Assembly: GCF_003254395.2 (NCBI RefSeq)
Contig: NC_037650.1
Span: forward strand, 8,122,071-8,186,070
Direction: 5' to 3'
DNA: 64,000 nucleotides
DNA from: Apis mellifera
Lineage: Eukaryota > Arthropoda > Insecta > Hymenoptera > Apidae
Shown here: in pieces, positions 25,934-37,500 of the stretch
How the letters are laid out: the number at the start of each line of letters is the position of its first letter
Position numbering within the stretch: position 1 is the first letter of the stretch
Translations under genes and position numbers: made by a program
Notes under the pieces: generated by a model
What the model was told of the DNA's origin: nothing
What the model saw: the letters and a program-made list of their open reading frames with translations, nothing else
Databases searched by the model: none

Positions 25934-27032
25934 TTAATATCTTCCTACACGATCCGTAAATGTGCTGAGGAAAACGTGGCGAGCGTCTCTGGAAGGAAAC
26001 ACTGGCCCCATGCATTCCAAAAGAAGAGGATTTCTGTCTTTCACAGCTGTTTTAAAATCCTCTTCCGATATCATGCCATCTCGATCCACGTCCAATTTTT
26101 TTATTAACAAATCTATCAAATCCTGTACAAAGGAAAAATATATTAGTAAAATGTTTTGGAACAACAGATTAATGAAATATGAATGTAAGCACATTTTTTT
26201 CTTTTTTATTTATCATACAATACAATGTCAGAATTAGTAGAAATTGATAATTGAGAATCAGGACAAGGTTTCTTCGAATTTAAATTAAAAACTAAAAGAT
26301 AGAAAATATATTTATAGGTTGTTACCTTCAAGGCTTCGTCTGGGTTTTCATCGTTCTGCAGTTTAATTAAACAACCACGCATCATGGGGAATATGTGCTC
26401 CTTTTTTAATTTGTGTGTTCTCAAATGATCGTACGTCTATTAAATTACGTAGGATAGATGCGTGGAAGAATGAATTAATTAAAAGGAACAATAAAGATTG
26501 AGAAATATCGAACAAAATGGTTACCTGATAAGCAAAATGAATCTTCTCGTCCATAGTTCCGCGAAGAATCACCGAAAGACCTTCGATCCAATTGTCACAA
26601 TGTATCTATTGGAAATTATTCTTTTATCGATCGATTCAACCGGATGAAGGCTAATATTATTCATAAAATTGATGTTACCTGTAAAGCATTACGTTTGTCG
26701 ATTACTGAGAACATTTTGTCGACCAATATATGACGAATATTTTCCGTGAAATCGAAACCAGCATGGAACAGATCTCGAAATAATATTCTGCTTATTGGAC
26801 CCATTATCTGAACGCATTTTCGATGAATAATTGCCAAGGCTGTCGAAAAGTAAATCGAATTAAAAAGAATGCAGAGAAGAAAATTGGTTACTGTAAATTT
26901 CTAACCTTCAACTTCTCTGTAATTGAAATGCGTGCTTCGTGCTAATCTTTTAAATTTATTCACGTTTTTCGTCCTAAACACGATCTCCGCTAGAGTTTCA
27001 TTTAACATATCAATCGCCTGTTCGGCCGGCAT
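25934..27032 (-). CDS. CALAXIN: Calaxin/EFCAB1-like EF-hand protein, five exons, 222 aa
   Basis: Exons in coding order are 27032-26906, 26839-26679, 26605-26525, 26436-26326 and 26122-25934. They total 669 nt (222 codons plus TAA). All four introns (66, 73, 88 and 203 nt) begin GT and end AG, and every join keeps frame. The ATG at 27032-27030 is chosen because an in-frame TAG lies six codons upstream (27053-27051). The protein matches the calaxin family over most of its length: a helical N-terminal half, WIEGLSVILRG (residues 102-112), an NPDEALKDLIDLL stretch (154-166) and a C-terminal LLLECMGP segment. Family members bind calcium and regulate or dock outer-arm dynein in motile cilia and sperm flagella. 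The final EF loop, residues 171-182, keeps Asp at 1, 3 and 5, Gly at 6, Ile at 8 and Asp at 12. The two earlier loops (90-101, 126-137) keep only the first Asp. No canonical AATAAA is evident in the sequence just past the stop. The family call rests on recalled similarity, not a search. Confidence 0.88.
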
Positions 27033-27265
27033 TTTGATTAGTTTTTCTTTCTACTTGCAAATTTTGAATATAAAATTTTGAAAGTTAACGAAAGATGTTT
27101 GTCCCTTGAATGATGCCACCTGTCTTTTAAGAAAAAAAAAATCGATACTTCTACTTTTCAAATTTAATTGTTTCATATATTTCGACGATGTTAAGGCATT
27201 TTGAATTTATAATATTGATTAAATTATTTGTAACATCAAATTTTGTATTGTAAATTTAGTTGAAA

Positions 27266-27270
27266 TATAA
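27266..27270 (+). promoter_or_regulatory. TATA-like box upstream of tRNA-Ile
   Basis: TATAA begins 27 nt before the first base of the mature tRNA. Upstream TATA-like elements at about this distance are known to aid TFIIIB placement at many insect tRNA genes. The surrounding 27240-27290 stretch is very AT-rich, so chance occurrence is possible. Confidence 0.45.
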
Positions 27271-27299
27271 AAAATTCATCGTGTCTTTCATCGGCCCAT

Positions 27300-27311
27300 T
27301 AGCTCAGTTGG
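27300..27311 (+). promoter_or_regulatory. Pol III A box within tRNA-Ile
   Basis: TAGCTCAGTTGG fits the A-box consensus TRGCNNAGYNGG exactly. It spans the end of the acceptor stem and the D arm and forms the internal TFIIIC-binding promoter together with the B box. Confidence 0.9.
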
Positions 27312-27344
27312 TTAGAGCGTCGTGCTAATAACGCGAAGGTCGCG

Positions 27345-27355
27345 GGTTCGATCCC
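27345..27355 (+). promoter_or_regulatory. Pol III B box within tRNA-Ile
   Basis: GGTTCGATCCC matches the B-box consensus GGTTCGANNCC in the T arm, 33 nt downstream of the A box. Confidence 0.9.
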
Positions 27356-27372
27356 CTCATGGGCCAGAGTTC

Positions 27373-27378
27373 TTTTTT
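27373..27378 (+). terminator. Pol III terminator of tRNA-Ile
   Basis: A run of six T residues begins seven nt after the discriminator base. T runs of four or more on the sense strand end Pol III transcription, so the precursor would carry a short 3' trailer. Confidence 0.88.
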
Positions 27379-28226
27379 ACAATTTTCAAATATTTGCAAA
27401 TATTTATGAATAAATTACTTGCAGATATTTACTACTCGATAATAATTCGTCTTCAGTTTTCCTTATTACGTATATTTTCACATATACTTATCATTGTATT
27501 TCACGTTTCATTATTTATAACCAACAATTTTCAATACACTTGTTTAAATTTCATAGATTTATATAATCAATATATCATTTACACGCTATCACACGATTTC
27601 ACACACTCGTAAAAGTGATAAGAAACGTTGATTACGAAACGTTCATTAACGATCACGTTCCAATACAAGCAGATGTAAACAGATTCGTTTAATTTCTCGA
27701 GTTTCTGCGAAAAACTCGTAAGAAAGATTACATATAAATAAAGCAGAATTTGTCGCGAAACAATTCACAATAAGAAGAATGTCACAAAAGATTCTCACGC
27801 GATTCTCCCATAAAATCCAAGCGAGAAATAAAACGAAACGATGATCAATGGTTCCGATCATCATAAAGAAAGGCGCCGATAAAATGTCGTAATGATATCG
27901 TTTAGAGATAGGTAATAAACAAGGCGCAAAGCCACGGGGATTTCGTGTAAAAACGTGGAAATGGTTGAAAGATCATCCGCAAGGGTGAGCACGAGGCGTT
28001 CTGAGGACCATTGGTCACGTGGAAGGGAAGGGGTTGCGGACAAGGTGACTGGAATACCGAATATGGGAATTCGTGGTCCGGCAGGAGTAAAAACAAGAGT
28101 GGAATACGAAGTTTTGGCCTTTTCCCATGTTACATGCGAATTGTCGCATGATTTCGAGGGACGGAACGGAAAAGAGATATTAAGATTCTTGAGGGATTGA
28201 ATTTCAGGTTATTTTTATTAAAATCA

Positions 28227-28299
<73 letters not shown>

Positions 28300-30780
28300 T
28301 TCTATGAATTTCTGTTAACTTCATTTGAGAAATGAAGAAAAAAGAAACAAAAATATAAATATTTCATTAATTCCAAAAACACTAAATATATCTTTCCATC
28401 GGTACACATCCAATTTCTCTCCGATTCTCTCAAAATTTTAAATCTCTTCTTTCTTAGAAATTCACTTAACCAAACTTCCGGGAAGAGGGAAGGAAAGATC
28501 TCTCGCGACCCATAACGTAGGAAACGCAGGCATCATCGAGCTTACTCGCGGGGCATTTCAATGATCCGAGGTCCGAGCCGACCCCTGTCACCGTTAAGCA
28601 CTCAATCAAGCCCCGGCCGGGTGCTTGGAGCGAAACAATGCTCGTTCACTGCACGCTCACGGACTCAAATCCCGAAGCCCGTGGCGCGGCACGGCGTGGG
28701 CGTCGCGCTTGATGATATGCAACCGCGCAAGGGCCTGATCCGCGACGACGGGCGGACGGGTCGAGAGGTGGACGGGACACAGAGCGGGCGCAAGAACTTC
28801 CCTTCCCCACGGCTCGACCCCCTGTAATCACGGCCTCATTAGTCCTCTGCCGGCGGATAAATTACCGCCGACGGTGGAAGGGAGCCGCATTGTTTCGCGT
28901 AAGTGGGCATCCACGGGCATCGTGGATTGGTTAAGTCGGTTTCGAGAAAGGCGGCGTTGGTAAGCAGCGTTGGATCAGCGGGCAATCAAGGGAAAAGAGG
29001 AGGAGGAGGACGCGACGGTGGAGGAACGAATTCCTCGTGTCTTCTCGGGCTTGAAACCCGAACGACCGTAATCTTGGGCTATCTAACGTTGTAAACGTAG
29101 CGAGGTGATGATTTGCGACCTCCCCGCAGCGAACGTGGCTCGAAGGAAGAAACGTTGGAAGATTCTTTCTCTCTCTCTCTCTCTCGTTTCTCTTTCTTTT
29201 TCTCTTTCTCTCTTCTCTCCTCTCCTCATCGACCCCTTTAGATTCAATTTCGCGGGGCGTCAGCCCGCTGACGCGACGTCCGCCCACCTTCCTGCGGGAC
29301 GTTGATGTACGATACGGTGCACCGGGTCCGACGCGTGAAACTTGGGGGAGAATCGCGCGAGCGTGAATTGTTTTTTCGACCCGTGAAACGGTTTGCAAAG
29401 TAACCGTGGAGTAACTTTCTTTTCTTCTCTTTTTTGTTTGTTTGTTTTTTTTTCTCCTTTCTTCGAAAGTTGGTTGGCAGGAGATTGAGAAGAGAATGAG
29501 GGATGGGATGGAGATGAAGCGTCGTTTTGAAAATGTTTAACGGGTTGGAAATTTTTGGCGACCGTGAATTTGGATTGGAAGTGAGTAATTTCATTGAATT
29601 TACGATACATCTCGTGAAATATAAATACACTGTAGTCTGAGCGTGTCATTACTTATCATAAAAGATGATGCATGTATCAATTTTCTAAAAATACAATCTG
29701 TATAAATATTGAATTTAATAAGTAATATTTCTCGAGATTCCAAAGCCATTGACTGTTCCCTGAATGAGATCATAGGTCTTATTTGCTTTCTCGTTCACTC
29801 GTTTATTGCCTCCGTTCACAGTCGACCTATTTGCCCAAACGTTCACCGGAGCGTATCGATCTTCTCAAAAATTTCGCCTTCATCTCTCAAATGTTTGATC
29901 AAACAGCGTTGCTCTCTCGAGATAGTAATACTAGGAATACCTGAACCGACGAGCGTACACTCTGGCGCGCTAATTAAGACACGGACAGGCTAGCAAGAGT
30001 TGTAATAGTAGCTCTAGCCGTGAGAAAGACGCATCCCCGTGTATGTTTTATAATTTACATTTCACAAGGTGCACGGGAGCGAAACACGTCCGCGATCGTA
30101 CGCGCTTGAAGCTTGATTTCTACCAGTGCTCGAGGAAAGCCAAGACATTTAAGTGGAAATCACGTTTAGAAAGTTGTTTTAACGCGCGTTTTGTACCGCA
30201 AAGAACTATATTTTGATGGAGATTTGAAAAAAGATTGACATTTAATGGATTTTTAACGATTAATGAAAATTGTTGAATTTTTATTTAAAGAATTTCATTC
30301 CATACATGAACAAAACTATATGTAATTTTTAAATTACATATGTGAATTCTTATGTAGCTAAAATTTATTCAAATATTCAACTAATATACAAGAACCATGT
30401 AATATAATGTTATAGCTATAGATCATTATAATCGAGCAGGATCAGAAATAAAACTTCGAGTTTTCATGTAAAAAAAGGTAAGAAAAAAATTAAAAATATT
30501 ACCGTCATAATCTACTCAAGATATGGAGGAAGCCATGCCATTGAATTCATTTTTTGTTTTATCCCGATATCTCAATCCGTTGCTGAGATATAACGATTCA
30601 AAGTTTTCGTAATGCTTAACTTAGCACGACTTATATTTTTTTCTGGAACTACTAGTACTCATTTACGTCACGTAAGTTTATCGTTTATCGTCACGTCTGA
30701 TACTTGTCCAATGTACGAGTGAGAGATCCTAGTAAATGACAAAGATAGAAATAATGAATCATTAAAAATTCCTTTTCTTT
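27379..30780. other. No gene seen; CpG-rich core at 28.5-29.1 kb
   Basis: AT-rich sequence follows the tRNA, with the long (AT)n at 28230. A CpG-dense block at about 28500-29080 has no coherent ORF and could be regulatory. (CT)n lies at 29169-29185. From about 30180 the sequence becomes AT-rich and leads into the 200-bp array. Confidence 0.55.
28230..28294. repeat. (AT)n microsatellite, 65 bp
   Basis: An uninterrupted alternating AT run of about 32 units, the longest dinucleotide repeat in the window. It can extrude a cruciform and is likely length-variable. Confidence 0.98.
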
Positions 30781-31505
30781 ACACGACGATATCTCGAGAA
30801 CCGGAAGTCGTATCGAGACAAATGAAAAAAGATTTTAAAGAGTAAGATTCCACGCTTCTAATGGTCGTTGATTCATCGATATAAAGTTACTATCTTCAGA
30901 ATCATACAGCTTCAAAGTTTTTCTATTTTTAATAGAATTTAATCGAGTTCAAGATAAATGATAAATTATTGTCTCTTTACACGATGATATCTCGAGAACC
31001 GGAAATCGTATCGAGACAAATGAAAAAAGGTTTTAAAGAGTAAGATTCTACGCTTCTAATGATCCTTGATTCGTCGATATAAAGTTACTATCTTCAGAAT
31101 TATAGAGCTTCAAAGTTTTCCTAATTTTAATAGAATTTAACCGAATTCAGAATAAATGGTAAAAAATTATTTTCTCTTTACAAGTCGATATCTCGGGAAC
31201 CGGAAATCGTATCGAGACAAATGAAAAAAGGTTTTAAAGAGTAAGATTCCACGCTTCTAATGATCCTTAATTCGTTGATATAAAGTTACTATCTTCAAAA
31301 TTATAGAGTTTCAAAGTTTTCCTAATTTTAATAGGATTTAACCGAGTTCAGGATAAATGATAAAAAATTATTTTCTTTTTACACGATGATATCTCAGGAA
31401 CTGGAAATCGTATCGAAATAAACGAAGAAACATTTTAAAGAGAAAAATTCTATGTTTCTAATGATCTTCTTTTCATTGATCAAGAATTTTCTAAATTATA
31501 TCGGT
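30781..31505. repeat. Tandem array of four ~200-bp units
   Basis: Units start at 30781, 30979, 31180 and 31381 (spacings 198, 201, 201). Each opens with ACACGATGATATCTCGAG or a variant, then ACCGGAAATCGTATCGAGAC, TTTTAAAGAGTAAGATTC, CGCTTCTAATGATC, GATATAAAGTTACTATCTTC, TTCAAAGTTTT, AATAGAATTTAA and GATAAATGATAAA. Copies 1-3 differ by scattered substitutions; copy 4 decays in its second half. Around 30567-30610 a shorter stretch (GATATCTCAATCCG, then GATATAACGATTCAAAGTTTT) looks like a diverged partial copy. No unit holds an ORF. Confidence 0.92.
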
Positions 31506-34500
31506 ATTAAATACAGCATTAGAGCACCACAAATAAAAAAATTAAACTGTCTGTTTTTTTAATATCATTATCCAAAATCCAATATTGCAAAATTTGATCC
31601 CGATCGAGTTTCAATTCTCTGATAAACTGAAAACCAAAACTGTATGTAAAAACACGAAGTTATCTCAATCGATATTTTATTCTAATCTACATCTAAACGA
31701 TCCACGATATATAATTATGAAATTATTATTCATTCCGCGAGGACGATACAAACAGGATGCATCCATTTTTCCGAAAAACAAACTATCGAAGAAGAAGAAG
31801 AAGAAGAAGAAAAAAAAAAGTAAGAAACCAATATCCCTCGAAGCTACACCTTCTCGCCACAAACCCTCCACTTTCCACCCAACCAACCTCAACCAATCAC
31901 TCCCGAGCGAATCATTAACAAGGTTCGAAATTAATTAGAAATTCAAATCGCGACGTAACCCTCATAAAGAAAGCGGATACCACCGCGTATACGCATCGCT
32001 CGAATAAACGGAGAGGAGGGGTGGTGGGAGAAAAAAATGGAAGAAAAATGGAAGATCGCGCTCAACGACGCGGCACGTTTTTTATAAGCGAGGTGATTCC
32101 GGGGCGCGCGAGGCCCCGTCATTTACAAGCGGCTCAAGCAGCTCCATCATAAATTTGGCTTCCTATCGCCGGCCGGGATCGTATTTATCTAACAAATAAT
32201 TATTCCCGATTATCTCGCGGGCTGATGCATGCGTTGGCAAACAGAGATCAAAGATACGGTCGGCCGACATCACCGTGGGCCTTTGTTTAACGCTTGAGCC
32301 AAGCCGAAAGGCACCGGTCAACAATTTTCGCCTTTATTTACGACGTGGCGCTGCCTCGCCACGCAGCCAACACCACTCGCGCGTGGGTGTTGATGCAAGG
32401 GTTGACCGCCTATTACCAACGCTCGCCTTCGGGGTAGTTGGACTACCCTTCGTGCCCGCTGCAATCAAATTTTAAGAGTTATTGCCGTGCGACTGCGCGG
32501 ATGAGAGTTCGCTTGCTCTCGTGTCGTTCCAACAGGATTTACCCCTTCCTCGACTCGAGATATTTATTTGACGTTAAGACGCTGTCATGTTTGGTCGCTT
32601 TGGCTACTGATGAAAATGAGGGAATTTGGGAAACAGGTGCTCGAAGGATGAAAATGTGAGCGAGAGCGAAGTATCTTTGGTGAATGGATTTTTTTTTTGA
32701 GATGAAAGAAGATTTGAGATTAATCGAGGAGCTCAAGTGAGTAAGTTGTTCTCATATAGTGTGTATGAAATAATATTAGCGAATAGAGGATTTGGAGATT
32801 ATTGGGTGAAACGTTTTTTAGATACAAGTGTTGTCTCTGTGGAGAAGGAAAAAAAAAAAGAAAAACGGAGATCAAACAAGGATTTCCTCGATGTTGGAGA
32901 AGATTGATTAATTGCTTCAGGAAGCGGTCCGTGAAATGTTTCCTTAGGCATTCTGTAAAAACAGACCTGTAGCCGGTGTTAAATTCATCAGCGAGAATTC
33001 ATCCTTCTTAATGATCCACACTTTGCTCTCTCGAAAAACGGGAAATGATTAATAGCCATCGAAATTTAATTGCTAAGATCTCAGTTGTTACAGCTGCCAC
33101 ATGTTTTCACAATTGTCATATATATCCTCTCACGTGTATTTTCAATTATTTAGTTTCCATTTTTTTTTTTTTTTATAGTCAAGTACGATTCGTTTCGTTC
33201 GATTAGAACTGAGATGCGTTGAAGCGTGATTTACGAACAATAATTAAACGATATAATAAAAATGAAATATTGCTGTAAAGTAATTATCGTTTAAAGAGGA
33301 GATCCAGACTTTTTTAAAACTGTTCTTTCATTTTCCTGTTTTCTTTTCTTTGCCATTTCTATACGCAGTCGCCCTCTACTTATTCTGACAAGAAATAAGA
33401 ATATATTTAATAAGATTGTACTTCTACTAAACCAATCCTTTATCATAATCTGGAATCAGTATATCCACAATTATATTTATTTCTAATAATTATCTTCTAT
33501 AATTATCTGATTGTACTAAAAAATGTGAAAGAAGAAAGCAATAATAGAAAACTGGATAAAGAAATACGTAAAAACAAATTATTATATACGTATGTATGAT
33601 ATATAAAAATAAATCCAGATCACGAAGAGAGCATTTATTTTTTCTGTTCTTTCATATATGACGGGGATATAAATCGTTAAAATGACTAAGAATGTGATCG
33701 GAAAAGAAACTTTCGAGGTAAGCCCTCGAGAAGCGAAGAGGAAAGCTCGGTTCCCACAAAATGTGGACGGGTGTCTCGCGTGTCGTGAATTGTTATGTAA
33801 CAACATCGTAGTAAGTTGTACGACAAATGTCGAACGAAGGCTCGAACTAAGTGAACCGTGAATCGATGGGATCACGGGGCTGGCAATCCACCCCCGTCAG
33901 GGGTTGGATTCTTCTCGTTCCCGCGTCTCCCTCCATTGTGAATGGAACACCTTTCGGACCTCATACCGGGACATTGTGCAATTTTTACCGAGAGAGAGAG
34001 AGGGAAAGAGACGGTCGAAGAAAAACGAAGGCTCGCTTTCTCGCTGAATACGTGGGTGGCGGAGTCACACGCCGCTGGAAAACTCGAAATCCGGTCTAAT
34101 AGGGCGAACCGACGTTACAACACGGCTCGTTAAATTTTTCGAACGCTCGTTTGAATCGCGAAAAACATTCTTTGTATTTGAACATCTCTTTAGAAAAATA
34201 TTTGCAATTGATTTATAAATTATAAATTGGTAGAAATTCTGTGAACTCTTCTTTTCTGAGAAGATGATCAATTTCAAATTGTCGATAATCCTTTAATAAA
34301 ATTTAGATTCGAATATAAAGCTTTACACGTTAAGCATTGTATTAATATTATTAAGAGAAAAGTATAATAATTTAAATATTTTAATTATACCGATGATAAT
34401 AGTTAATAACGTGGCGCTAGTATCGCGTCTCCATAATCTCTGGATAACCTATAGTAGCAAAATAGAAAAAAATCGGATTTGTAATGCTAAATTTAACTGA

Positions 34501-37500
34501 ATATATAAATCTGTGTTTATATATCACAAATACGTACAACAAACCGCCTCCATTACACCGAGATTGTATTAAAAAGGTGTCGAGAACGTGAATAAACTGC
34601 TGACGATTTCCGGTGTATTTATAAACGCGTTCAACCCTTCTTATAAATGGGCCAGGGGGGGGATCGGACAAATGGGGTGGTCGATGTCTGGTGTCTCGAA
34701 TAACAGCTCGACACAAGCTTCGCTCACGGAAAACCGTCATCCCCTATCAACGCGTTGGTAAGACTGAAAAATCATGTTGGATTTATCACCGGTGTCTTTT
34801 GACACGACTAAATCGGGCGTGTTCCTCTACAAGAGACGCGGAGATGGGCGTTATGAGCTCAGTTTGAAGTCGAAGCAATGAATTCGAATATCGTTGGGTA
34901 CGAAGGAAACTTTTGGTACACTGAATTCAAAGAATAAATTACCTAAGTCAAGAGAGAAAAATGAAGAAATTATTCCGAGGATATTTTTAAAGCATCCTGA
35001 CGATGTGGCTTTTCGTTTATGGATTTGTAATAAATATTGGCCTACGTTCATTGGAAAATATTTAAATTTAAAAGGGAGAAATTTCTGAAAGTCTTTCTGG
35101 AAATTTTCGAACGAAACTCTCTTTGAAAATCTTTGAAAAAATTAATTTGATTATATATATATATTTTTAATGTTGCTTAAATTTAAATTTTTTGGTTATT
35201 TTTATACGTTTGTTATTTGGAGCAAGAATGGTAGATCCTAGATTCTAGGAGCATAGGTCTTAAACCCATCGCGTCATAATAATCCTGTTAGAACGCTTCG
35301 CTGGCCAGAATACACCCCGCTGAGAGGAGAAAGAAGGGGCCATCTCCGGACCAACCAATCTCAACCTACGTTGAAACCAACTCGATTTATCGAAAAAAAT
35401 AGCTTCCACCTCGTTCCAAACAAGTTAACCTATCTCGAGATCGTGCAACATGCTCCGAAAAAGCAAACAAAAGCCTTCATCCTTTAGAATCTATCACATT
35501 ATCTTTTTTCCGAAACTTGCAAATTCTTAGATAAATTATCAAATATTTCTTCCTATTTCTATTTATTCGCCTTTGAGTAAAACCAGACAGAACCACTTCG
35601 TTCACTTTTTACCATCACCGTATCGCCATCGCCAAGCTTTTTGATCCTCCAACGCGGCACGCGCGTCTCGTACAAACTACCTTCATGATAAAAAAAAAAA
35701 GCATCAAGGAAAACTCGATTCGAAGCGAACTCGAAATGCTTTCCACGGAAACCGAACTCCCTATGCTATCCCAACAAAAACTAGACTCGCATAAAACCAG
35801 AATTCCTCCCTGGTTCCATGCACTCGCGGAGAGGACTCTCTAACAGCTTAAGCTAGAGAGTACGATACGGATGGGAATAATTCGCGCTTTTGTGACCGCG
35901 TAAAGAACGAGTTTGGCAGACGTCCCTGGACAAAGGGCGTCTCCCCTTCGTCCGATCCGAGGATCCGAGGCGAATAATCCTTTCGTAGTAAATTACACTT
36001 TAAAGGAGGCTTTCGCGAAGATCGGCCACGAGTCGCCATTAAATCCCTTATACCCTTCCCCTTCCCCCTCCCCCCTCCCCTCTCCCGGTATTGTGGAATT
36101 TGCTTGTAAACAAGATTTAGGGATTTGTCGGGCGTAGCACGAAAATATGATAAGCCCTTTCCTTCGGCCGCCTCATCTTTGTCCCTCTTTCAACCCCCTC
36201 GCCTGCATAACGCCTCCCCCCTCCCCCCTTCTCGATCGTACTCGATCCTCCCTTGGACCTTGCACCGTCGTGTTTATGAAACGTAAAACCGTGAAAAAGC
36301 TCGCAAAGAGGATTTCGACGAAACGCTTTTCGACCATCGGGGAACCATCGGGGTAAAGATTGGACACGTTCTCGTTGCACGTTTCTCTCCTCGTACGGTA
36401 TAATGTCCGAGGAACGCGATATTTTTAATCCACTTTTTTCCCTTTCTTTCTTTTTTTATTCTTTTTCTCTCCTCTCCTTCTTCTTCTTTCATATCCGAAT
36501 ATCAAGTACACAACCAGGATCCAGGAAACTTAATATTCTATCGAGGCTCTCGTGTTCCGCCGATTCCACGTATTATTTCCACGAAAAGGGGAGGGGGGGG
36601 GAGGGAGAAGGGATTATCCCGTGGACGGCTATACACTTTTTAATCGCCCGCGCCCCGGTAACCGGATCGCGCCGATAGATCGAGGTTTATCGATCTTAAA
36701 TTACCGATACACCGGGAACTGGGTCGCGTACTACCCTTTTTCTTCTTTTTCTTTTTCTTTTTTAGCTCCCACGTACGGCTCCTGGCCCTCGTCGTTGTCG
36801 TTTTTCGCCTTTCGCCGGTTGAACTGACAGTCGATGCATTAAGGATTACCCCTCTGACGAAGGGGGAATCTCGATTAATCACCGTGGAGAGAAAGAAGGC
36901 TTTGACAGTTTGGTATACGCTCGGTGTACCTTCTTTTTTTTTTCTTTCTTTCTTTCTTTCTTTCTATTGGTTTCCTGTGCAACTGTATATCACACGTATG
37001 TATCTAGGCGTCGATAGAATCGATCTTCTCCCTCCAAAACTTATTCCTAGAATGAATCGAGCGCGTAGATAATTTAATTTCGTTGTATTTACAAAAGTTC
37101 AATTTAACTTTCCCATCGATCGACCGTACACAAGACACGTAATGCTATTCATAACAATATCGAAATAAATACAATACAGTATTATGTACTATTACAGTAA
37201 CGGAATATAAACAAACGATACAGAAACCATTAATAATAACAAGAACGCGGAGCTCGTTACCAGTATTCATCGTGGCGCGAGGCTAAGGCGTAGTGTTCCG
37301 CGAAAAGTTTCTTCACGACGAAAAATGGGCTACAAAATGGGGGCCGGTGTGTAATCGAAAGTGGCGACCTCTATCAAAATCTGATCCTCGGTGTTCGATA
37401 ATTCGTGTAATTGCGAGTTTCCGTCGGGCCCGGAAGTACGAAAATTGATGGTTGCCCGAGCATCGAATGGTCGACGGAGGGACGAGGTGTACGAAATCGA

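Larger units (their letters stand above)
27293..27366 (+). tRNA. tRNA-Ile: tRNA-Ile (anticodon AAT)
   Basis: This 74-nt sequence folds as a complete cloverleaf without an intron. The acceptor stem pairs 27293-27299 (GGCCCAT) with 27359-27365 (ATGGGCC), followed by discriminator A at 27366. The D stem is GCTC (27302-27305) with GAGC (27315-27318). The anticodon stem TCGTG (27320-27324) pairs with CGCGA (27332-27336) around loop CTAATAA, placing anticodon AAT at 27327-27329, which reads ATT and, after inosine modification, ATC and ATA. The T stem GCGGG (27342-27346) with CCCTC (27354-27358) has one C-T mismatch. The 3' CCA is not encoded, as expected for a eukaryotic nuclear tRNA. The gene lies 260 nt from the calaxin start codon, in the opposite direction. 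Confidence 0.97.

Noticed and set aside
29709..30120. Possible promoter or lncRNA start in a mixed-composition block
   Set aside because: I could find no initiator, TATA or splice signal strong enough to support a claim.
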